Shown here one piece after another: positions 14,078 through 19,237 of a stretch of 19,237 nt of DNA. The stretch's first letter is position 1; each line of letters opens with the position of its first letter. Below the pieces are notes generated by a model. It saw nothing but the letters and a program-made list of their open reading frames with translations. It did not search any database and was not told the DNA's origin. The DNA is from an uncultured Flavonifractor sp. (GTDB taxonomy: Bacteria; Bacillota; Clostridia; Oscillospirales; Oscillospiraceae), in contig CAJUDT010000046.1 in the NCBI GenBank assembly GCA_910585415.1, forward strand, positions 1-19,237. The letters are read 5' to 3'. Made by a program: the position numbers and the translations under genes.

Positions 14078-15379
14078 ATGTCTATCCTCATTCACAACTG
14101 TACCGCCGTCCTGATGGACGGGGCCAACACCGTCCTCCCCAACGCCTTTGTGGCGGTGGAGGACGGGAAAATCACCTGGGTGGGGGACCGCCGCCCGGTG
14201 GGCTTTTTCGACGAGAGAATCGACGGAGAGGGGGGAGTGCTGCTCCCCGGTCTGGTGAACTGCCACACCCACACCGCCATGACCGCCATGCGGGGCTACG
14301 GGGACGGCCACGACCTTCAGGACTGGCTGCACAACTTCATTTTCCCCGTGGAGGCCAAGTGGGACGACCGGGCCATCCGGGCCTGCACCGCCCTGGGCCT
14401 GGCGGAGATGATCGCCACCGGCACCACCTGTATCGCCGATATGTATATGCACATGGACGCGGTGGCCCAGGAGATCGCCGCCGCCGGGATCAGCGCCAAC
14501 CTGTGCTGCGGCGGGGTGCTCTTCGACCCGGTCTTTGACCCCAAGACCCACCACGACTGCCTCCAGCAGGAGCATATGGCCAGCCGCTGGCATGGGTACA
14601 ATAACGGTCAGATTCTCTTTGACGCCTCCATCCACGCCGAGTACACCTCCCGGCCGGAGCTGTGGAAGTGGACCGTGGACTTTGCCAAGGCCAACGGCCT
14701 GGGTATGCACGTCCACGTATCCGAGACCCGGCGGGAGCACGAGGAATGCCTTGCCAAATACGGCAGAACCCCCCTGCAAACCCTGGACCAGTATGGCGTC
14801 TGGGATGTGCGGGCCATTGCCGCCCACTGCGTCTGGACCACCCCGGCGGACTGGGCCCTCATGGTGGAAAAGGGAGTGACTCCGGTCCACAACCCGGTGT
14901 CCAACCTGAAGCTGGGCAGCGGCATTGCCCCGGTGCCCGCCATGAAGGGGGCCGGAGTCCGCGTGGCCCTGGGCACCGACGGCGTGTCCTCCAACAACAA
15001 TCTGGATATGTTCGAGGAGATGAAGTTCGCCGCCATTCTCCACAACGGGGCCAACCATGACCCCCTGGCCCTGCTGGCCAAGGACGCCCTGCGGATGGCC
15101 ACCGTCAACGGGGCCGAGGCCCTGGGCCGGAAAAGCGGACGGATTGCCCCGGACTACGACGCGGATTTGATTCTCCTGGACCCCCAGCGGCTGAACCTGC
15201 TCCCCTGCCACGACCCGGTGTCCAACGCGGCCTACGCCGCCCACGGCAACGATGTGCGGATGAATATGGCCCGCGGAAAGGTCATATACAAGGATGGGGA
15301 CTTCCTCACCATCGACATCGCGCGGGTGAAACGGGAGGTGGCGGAATACGCCGTACCCCTGCTCTTTGGAGCCAAATAA
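14078..15379 (+). CDS. mtaD: 5-methylthioadenosine/S-adenosylhomocysteine deaminase
   Basis: Amidohydrolase that removes the 6-amino group of methylthioadenosine or S-adenosylhomocysteine, giving the inosine analogue. The 433 residues show the complete metal site of the family: His63 and His65 in NCHTHT, His213 in HVHVSET with the catalytic Glu216, His250 in AHCVW, and Asp301 in GTDGVSSNNNLDM. NPVSNLKLGSG (272-282) is the usual substrate-loop motif of this group. The N- and C-terminal beta-sandwich halves are present (VLLPGLV at 54-60; ARGKVIYKDGDFL near the end). AAAGGGAG precedes the ATG. It sits 27 bases after the phosphorylase gene and 12 bases before the flippase gene, so it is operonic. 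Exact substrate (MTA, SAH, adenosine or 5'-deoxyadenosine) is not decided by sequence; related archaeal and clostridial enzymes act on several. Confidence 0.9.
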   Translation: MSILIHNCTAVLMDGANTVLPNAFVAVEDGKITWVGDRRPVGFFDERIDGEGGVLLPGLVNCHTHTAMTAMRGYGDGHDLQDWLHNFIFPVEAKWDDRAIRACTALGLAEMIATGTTCIADMYMHMDAVAQEIAAAGISANLCCGGVLFDPVFDPKTHHDCLQQEHMASRWHGYNNGQILFDASIHAEYTSRPELWKWTVDFAKANGLGMHVHVSETRREHEECLAKYGRTPLQTLDQYGVWDVRAIAAHCVWTTPADWALMVEKGVTPVHNPVSNLKLGSGIAPVPAMKGAGVRVALGTDGVSSNNNLDMFEEMKFAAILHNGANHDPLALLAKDALRMATVNGAEALGRKSGRIAPDYDADLILLDPQRLNLLPCHDPVSNAAYAAHGNDVRMNMARGKVIYKDGDFLTIDIARVKREVAEYAVPLLFGAK

Positions 15380-15391
15380 GGGGGACTGAGC

Positions 15392-17134
15392 TTGGCAAAC
15401 CAGAAAAAAAACACCTTCTATGGAGCCGCCGCTCTGCTGGCGGTGACCACCATTGTGGTCAAGATTATAGGCGCCATTTACAAGATACCCCTGATGGCCA
15501 TTCTGCCCGACGAAGCCTATGGCGATTTCAGCGGGGCCTATAACATCTACACCTTTTTCCTGACCATTTCCACGGCGGGTCTGCCTGTGGCGCTGTCCAA
15601 GACCGTGTCCGAGTGCAACACACTGGGCAGGACGAATCAGAAGGAGCGGGTTTTTCGGGTCGCGTTTGGTTCCTTTCTCTTTATGGGGGCTCTGAGCTTC
15701 CTGTGTATGTCCTTTGGCAGCGAGTGGGTGGCCACGCACGTACTGGAGAACCCCAAGGCGGTTTACAGTGTGCTGGCCCTGGCCCCCTCGGTGCTGTGCG
15801 CCTGCTGCTGCTCCGCTTTTCGGGGGTATGCCCAAGGGCACATGAACATGGTGCCCACCGGTGTGTCCCAGGTCATTGAGGCGTTGAGCAAAATGCTCTT
15901 GGGACTGGCCCTGGCCACGCTCGTTCTCAACTCGGCCATTGAGCCGGCGGAGCTGCGGGACCGGCTCTCCGCCGCTGGGGCCCTGGCGGGCGTATCCATC
16001 GGCAGCATCCTGTCTGTGGCCTATCTGGTGTGGAATCACCTGCGCACCAGCAGCCGCCACACCCGCTCCGGGGACCGGCCGGACTCCAGCGGAACTATTC
16101 TCTCCCATCTGCTGAAGCTGGCAGTCCCCATCACGTTGAGCTCCTGCACGCTGTCTATCGTCAATCTGGTGGATACCAAGCTGGTCAACGGGCAGCTCCA
16201 GACGGTATTTGAGGCCATTCAGGGCGGTCTGACTGGCATCAATAACAGTGTGCTCGGCGTATTCACCAAGGCGGAGGCGCTCTTTCAGGGCAACGTCGCC
16301 GCCCTGTCTGCTGACGCGCTCTCCGGCATCAACCCGGTTCTGGACTCGGCACGGGCGCTCTATGGCACCTATCAGAAAACCATGAGCATCTACAATCTCC
16401 CCTTCAGTCTCATGGTACCCCTCACCGCCTGCATTGTCCCCGGTGTGTCCGCCTGCATTGCCCGGCGGGACCGGCTGGGGGCCCAGCGGACCACCGAATC
16501 CGCAATGCGCATTTCCGCCCTGATTGCCCTGCCCTGCGGTTTTGGACTGTTTGCCCTGGGGGGACCCATCATCAAAATGCTGTCTTTGGGGAATGTAGAT
16601 GCGGAGCTGGCCGGACCTCAGCTGTCGATTTTGGGGATTGCCTCCATTTTCGTGTGCATCCAAGTGGTAGCCTCCGCCATTCTCCAGGCCAACGGCATCG
16701 TCAACTTGCCCATTGTCACCATGGCCATCGGCGGCATCGTCAAGATTTTGTTGAGCTATTTCCTGGTCGGCAACCCGAAGGTCATGATTTTCGGCGCGCC
16801 CATCGGAACCATGACCTGCTTTGCCATTGTCTCCACCCTCAACCTTGGCATCATCAAGCGTATGGTGCCCCGGCCGCCGCGCTATGGGGTGGTGTTTGGG
16901 AAGCCCATGACGGCCTCCATCATCATGGGCGGAGCCGCCTGGGCGGTCCACGGGCTGCTGTCCCAGTTCCTCAAGGGGAGCTTTTTGCTGGAGTCCATCG
17001 CCACCGCCGGGGCCATTTTTGCCGCGATGGTGGTCTATGTGATTTTGGTGGTAGCCCTGCGGGTTCTGTCCAAGGAGGACCTGGAGCTCATGCCCAAGGG
17101 GGACAAAATCGCTAAGATTTTGCATATTCGCTGA
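15392..17134 (+). CDS. SpoVB/YabM-like polysaccharide flippase (MOP superfamily)
   Basis: Integral membrane protein of the MOP (MATE/Wzx/MurJ) superfamily, likely to flip a lipid-linked glycan precursor across the membrane. From the TTG start the protein has 580 residues, close to the family length of about 530-550, with around 12-14 hydrophobic segments spread from AALLAVTTIVVKIIGAIY near the start to AMVVYVILVVALRVL before the end. The TTG at 15392 follows AAGGGGGAC, and no later ATG suits the conserved first helix, which begins NTFYGAAALLAV. An Arg/Asp/Ser-rich loop (about 217-230) divides the two halves. Its place directly before mazG, hup and rqcP matches Bacillus subtilis yabM-yabN-yabO, so YabM (MurJ/SpoVB-like) is the nearest relative by context. 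The substrate, cell-wall lipid II or other, cannot be read from sequence. Confidence 0.88.
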   Translation: MANQKKNTFYGAAALLAVTTIVVKIIGAIYKIPLMAILPDEAYGDFSGAYNIYTFFLTISTAGLPVALSKTVSECNTLGRTNQKERVFRVAFGSFLFMGALSFLCMSFGSEWVATHVLENPKAVYSVLALAPSVLCACCCSAFRGYAQGHMNMVPTGVSQVIEALSKMLLGLALATLVLNSAIEPAELRDRLSAAGALAGVSIGSILSVAYLVWNHLRTSSRHTRSGDRPDSSGTILSHLLKLAVPITLSSCTLSIVNLVDTKLVNGQLQTVFEAIQGGLTGINNSVLGVFTKAEALFQGNVAALSADALSGINPVLDSARALYGTYQKTMSIYNLPFSLMVPLTACIVPGVSACIARRDRLGAQRTTESAMRISALIALPCGFGLFALGGPIIKMLSLGNVDAELAGPQLSILGIASIFVCIQVVASAILQANGIVNLPIVTMAIGGIVKILLSYFLVGNPKVMIFGAPIGTMTCFAIVSTLNLGIIKRMVPRPPRYGVVFGKPMTASIIMGGAAWAVHGLLSQFLKGSFLLESIATAGAIFAAMVVYVILVVALRVLSKEDLELMPKGDKIAKILHIR

Positions 17135-17171
17135 GATTTTTGGAATTATGGGTTGCAGGAGGCCTTGAAAT

Positions 17172-17963
17172 ATGGTAGATTTTCAGTACAAAGATTCCTA
17201 TGGGGTCCAGGACCTGGAGGAAATTGTAAGAATACTCCGCGCCCCCGGGGGCTGTCCCTGGGACGCGGAGCAGACCCACCAGTCCATCCGCCGCAACTTT
17301 CTGGAGGAAAGCTATGAGGCGGTGGAGGCCATCGACGAGGGCAGCGCGGAGCACCTTCAGGAGGAACTGGGGGACGTGCTCCTTCAGGTGGCCCTCCATG
17401 CGGAGATGGAGCGGGAGCTGGGGCACTTCGATTTGAACGGAGTGGCCGACGGCATCTGCAAAAAGCTCATTTTCCGTCATCCCCATGTCTTTGGCAATGT
17501 GGAGGTGTCCGGCACCGGCGAGGTCCTGTCCAACTGGGAGGTCCTCAAGCGCCAGGAGAAGGGCCAGGACACCCACACCGACGCCCTGGAGGCGGTCGCC
17601 CGGGCCCTCCCCGCCCTGTGGCGGGCGGAGAAGGTCCAGAAGAAGGCCAAAAAGGCGGGCTTCGACTGGCCGGAGGTCTCTGGCGCGCTGGACAAGCTGT
17701 CCGAGGAGCTGGAGGAGCTCCGCGCCGCTATCGCCCAGGGGACCAACGTGGCCGAGGAGCTGGGGGACCTGCTCTTCTCCGCCGTCAACGTGGCCCGCTT
17801 TGTGGACGCCGACCCGGAGGGGGCCCTTCACGGGGCCACGGATAAGTTTATCGCCCGGTTCCGCCGGGTGGAGGAACAGGCCGCCCAGGCGGGGCGGAGC
17901 CTGGAGGGCATGAGCCTGGAGGAGCTGGACCGCCTGTGGGAGCGGGCCAAAGAGGGTACTTAA
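17172..17963 (+). CDS. mazG: Nucleoside triphosphate pyrophosphohydrolase MazG
   Basis: Cytoplasmic house-cleaning enzyme that hydrolyses (deoxy)nucleoside triphosphates to monophosphate and pyrophosphate. Of its 263 residues, the first MazG domain (about 15-120) starts with the typical CPWD (28-31) and has LEESYE with Glu45, Glu46 and Glu49 and EELGD with Glu64, Glu65 and Asp68, the Mg-binding EEXXE...EXXD set. The second domain (about 175-215) has EELEEL then EELGDLLFS, again keeping the acidic residues. This is the two-domain MazG form. It lacks the N-terminal tetrapyrrole-methylase-like domain present in Bacillus subtilis YabN. AGGAGG lies 7-8 bases before the ATG, which follows the flippase stop by 37 bases. 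Confidence 0.95.
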   Translation: MVDFQYKDSYGVQDLEEIVRILRAPGGCPWDAEQTHQSIRRNFLEESYEAVEAIDEGSAEHLQEELGDVLLQVALHAEMERELGHFDLNGVADGICKKLIFRHPHVFGNVEVSGTGEVLSNWEVLKRQEKGQDTHTDALEAVARALPALWRAEKVQKKAKKAGFDWPEVSGALDKLSEELEELRAAIAQGTNVAEELGDLLFSAVNVARFVDADPEGALHGATDKFIARFRRVEEQAAQAGRSLEGMSLEELDRLWERAKEGT

Positions 17964-18025
17964 GCGGAGACGCTTTAAGTATAGATGCGGCCCTGTGCCG
18001 CGGTAATTACAGAGGAGGATAAAGA

Positions 18026-18301
18026 ATGAACAAGGCAGAACTCATCAACGCGGTTTCCGAAAAGTCCGGTCTGTCCAAGCGGGACAGTGAGCTTGCGGTC
18101 AGCGCCGCCATTGATGTCATTACCGATTGCCTGTCCCAGGGGGATAAGGTCCAGCTGGTGGGCTTCGGCGCTTTTGAGGTGCGGGAGCGGGCCCAGCGCA
18201 AGGGCCGCAACCCCAAAACCAAGGAGGAGATCGACATTCCCGCCTCCAAGGTCCCCGTATTCAAGCCCGGTAAACTGTTAAAGGACATCGTGGCACGATA
18301 G
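18026..18301 (+). CDS. hup: DNA-binding protein HU
   Basis: Nucleoid protein that binds and bends DNA as a dimer, 91 residues, the normal HU length. The N-terminal helices MNKAELINAVSEKSGLSKRD are followed by the core VGFGAFEVRERAQRKGRNPKT, with the RNPKT-type tip of the DNA-embracing arm and its intercalating proline. The C-terminus VPVFKPGKLLKDIV is also typical. AGAGGAGG lies about 7 bases before the ATG. Between mazG and hup (62 bases) is an imperfect hairpin around the mazG stop (17958-17980) and a small one (17987-18001); neither has a T-run. The mazG-hup-rqcP order is common in Clostridia. A strong hairpin follows 18 bases after the stop. Confidence 0.97.
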   Translation: MNKAELINAVSEKSGLSKRDSELAVSAAIDVITDCLSQGDKVQLVGFGAFEVRERAQRKGRNPKTKEEIDIPASKVPVFKPGKLLKDIVAR

Positions 18302-18319
18302 GCGGCTTCTCTCATATCC

Positions 18320-18347
18320 GGCGCACCGCGGAGCTCTGCGGTGCGCC
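18320..18347 (+). terminator. Strong hairpin between hup and rqcP
   Basis: GGCGCACCGC (18320-18329) and GCGGTGCGCC (18338-18347) form a perfect 10-bp stem with an 8-base loop GGAGCTCT. No U-run follows. It may lower read-through into rqcP or protect the 3' end of hup mRNA, so that hup is expressed above rqcP. Real termination is uncertain. Confidence 0.5.
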
Positions 18348-18382
18348 TCATCATGTATCTGCGCGGAAAGGAAGTGTCCCCC

Positions 18383-18625
18383 ATGCGCCTGGACAAATGG
18401 CTCAAAGTCTCCCGGCTCATCAAGCGCCGCACGGTGGCCAACGAGGCCTGTGACAACCAGCGGATTTCCGCCAACGGCCGGCCGGTCAAGGCCAGCTACG
18501 AGGTCAAGGTGGGCGACCAGCTGGAGCTCCGCTTCGGGGAGCGCACCGTCAAGGTGGAGGTCTTGGGCATCAACGAGCACGCCGGAAAGGCCGACGCCCC
18601 GGCGCTGTACCGGGAAATGCTGTAA
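18383..18625 (+). CDS. rqcP: S4-domain ribosome quality control protein RqcP
   Basis: RNA-binding protein of the Hsp15/YabO family. In Bacillus subtilis, RqcP works with RqcH to add C-terminal alanine tails to stalled nascent chains on free 50S subunits. The start at 18383 gives 80 residues (YabO has 86) and is preceded by AAAGGAAG. An earlier in-frame start would add 14 residues encoded by the preceding hairpin. The S4 domain is clear: MRLDKWLKVSRLIKRRTVANE, then the RISANGRPVKASYEVKVGD turn. It lacks the C-terminal extension of Hsp15. In Bacillus, yabP, yabQ and divIC would follow; here a terminator and a convergent gene follow instead. Confidence 0.93.
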   Translation: MRLDKWLKVSRLIKRRTVANEACDNQRISANGRPVKASYEVKVGDQLELRFGERTVKVEVLGINEHAGKADAPALYREML

Positions 18626-18634
18626 AGCAAATAC

Positions 18635-18681
18635 AAAACCGCCCCTGGGCGTCTCAGGACACCCCAGGGGCGGTCGTTTTG
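18635..18681. terminator. Bidirectional terminator between rqcP and nth
   Basis: ACCGCCCCTGGG (18638-18649) pairs perfectly with CCCAGGGGCGGT (18663-18674), 12 bp. A-rich sequence lies on the left and CGTTTTG on the right, so it can serve both the plus-strand operon and the convergent nth gene. Confidence 0.85.
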
Positions 18682-18703
18682 TACCGGAATCGTTTGGCTT
18701 TCG

Positions 18704-19237
18704 TTAGGCCCCGGCCTCCGAACCGGAATAAGTATCGCACCAGGGGCGCAGGGGGCAGCTGGCGCAGTCTGGCTTTCGGGCCATGCACACCGCCCGGCCG
18801 TGGAGCACCAGCCGGTGGCAGAAATCGTTGGATTCCTCCGGGGGCAGCACCGCCCGAAGCTGTGTCTCCACCTTCACCGGGTCCTTGGTGCCGTCGGTGA
18901 GGCCCAGACGGCCGGAAATGCGGATGCAGTGGGTGTCCGCCACCACCACGCCGGGCACATGGTACACGTCCCCCAGAATCAGGTTGGCGGTCTTTCTCCC
19001 CACCCCAGGCAGGCGGAGCAGGTCCTCCATTTTGTCCGGGACTTTTCCGCCGTATTCCTCCAGCATCATCCGGGAGGCCCCCACAATGTCCCGGGCCTTG
19101 GCCCGAAAGAACCCGGTGGAGTGAATCAGCTCCTCCACCTCATGGACGTCGGCCCCGGCCAGGGCCTCCAGGGTGGGAAAGCGGGCGTAGAGAGCAGGGG
19201 TGACCATATTCACCCGCTCATCGGTACACTGGGCGGC
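18704..19237 (-). CDS. nth: Endonuclease III (runs off the right edge)
   Basis: Base-excision-repair DNA glycosylase/AP lyase that removes oxidised pyrimidines. The last 177 residues are visible; the family has about 210-215, so roughly 35 N-terminal residues lie outside the window. The frame is open to the edge and begins AAQCTDERVNMVTPALY, the conserved Nth helix region, so the GTG at 19213 is internal and not a start. The helix-hairpin-helix LLRLPGVGRKTANLIL contains the catalytic lysine of the GVGRKTA motif, and VVVADTHCIRIS contains the catalytic aspartate. The four cysteines of the [4Fe-4S] loop are intact as CX6CX2CX5C in CMARKPDCASCPLRPWC. The gene is convergent with rqcP and shares its terminator. 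Confidence 0.96.
   Translation of the reverse strand, partial: AAQCTDERVNMVTPALYARFPTLEALAGADVHEVEELIHSTGFFRAKARDIVGASRMMLEEYGGKVPDKMEDLLRLPGVGRKTANLILGDVYHVPGVVVADTHCIRISGRLGLTDGTKDPVKVETQLRAVLPPEESNDFCHRLVLHGRAVCMARKPDCASCPLRPWCDTYSGSEAGA

Noticed and set aside
13046..17125. 1359-codon open frame on the minus strand across the phosphorylase, deaminase and flippase genes
   Set aside because: It is antisense to three clearly recognisable genes. Its product is rich in Gly, His, Gln and Val as expected from reversed GC-rich codons, and shows no domain. GC-rich coding sequence commonly leaves such stop-free shadows.
17980..17985. TATAGA before hup as a -10 element for a separate hup promoter
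   Set aside because: The matching -35 position reads TACTTA, too far from consensus, and the sequence is part of a hairpin around the mazG stop. A hup promoter remains possible but is not supported.
1..19237. CRISPR array, tRNA or rRNA genes, insertion sequences, phage or defence genes
   Set aside because: No regularly spaced repeats, cloverleaf sequences, transposase or integrase motifs, or recognisable defence proteins were found on either strand.

Overview
The window is an ordinary, gene-dense bacterial chromosome segment. It probably comes from an anaerobic, G+C-rich member of the Clostridia, most likely in or near Oscillospiraceae (Flavonifractor/Lawsonibacter-like). The reasons are the oxygen-sensitive NrdD/NrdG ribonucleotide reductase, Firmicutes-type gene neighbourhoods (ywiB-argS, infC-rpmI-rplT, and a yabM-mazG-hup-rqcP block), a spore-former-style WG-repeat/copper-amine-oxidase-like exported protein, and G+C-rich codon usage. 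The genus is inference. I see no tRNA, rRNA, CRISPR array, IS element or prophage.

Layout. From 1 to about 6.25 kb everything is on the minus strand. Reading with transcription, nrdD, an exported WG-repeat protein and nrdG form one likely operon, followed by ywiB (DUF1934) and the 5' part of argS behind their own promoter. From 6.38 to 7.87 kb the plus strand holds the translation operon infC-rpmI-rplT, with a strong promoter, a long structured leader containing an attenuator-like terminator, and a terminator after rplT. A monocistronic ROK glucokinase follows (8.1-9.0 kb). It converges, through a long bidirectional terminator, on a minus-strand pair: a GyrB/ParE-like topoisomerase subunit (10.0-12.0 kb) and a small AT-richer hypothetical gene (9.2-10.0 kb).

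Divergent from the topoisomerase gene is a plus-strand lipoprotein (12.2-13.1 kb). A probable plus-strand operon then runs from 13.1 to 18.7 kb: purine nucleoside phosphorylase, MTA/SAH deaminase, a SpoVB/YabM-like flippase, MazG, HU and RqcP. It ends at a hairpin shared with the convergent endonuclease III gene, which runs off the right edge.

How the genes work together. nrdD/nrdG make dNTPs anaerobically, and a candidate NrdR box lies at the nrdD promoter. infC-rpmI-rplT is the classical L20-autoregulated operon. The deaminase and the phosphorylase can act in sequence in purine and S-adenosylhomocysteine/methylthioadenosine salvage. MazG, HU and RqcP are housekeeping functions (nucleotide sanitation, nucleoid structure, ribosome rescue). 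No clearly new system is visible. The best leads are the two-state infC leader, the exported protein embedded in the nrd operon, the type II topoisomerase B subunit without an adjacent A subunit, and the unrecognised genes beside it.
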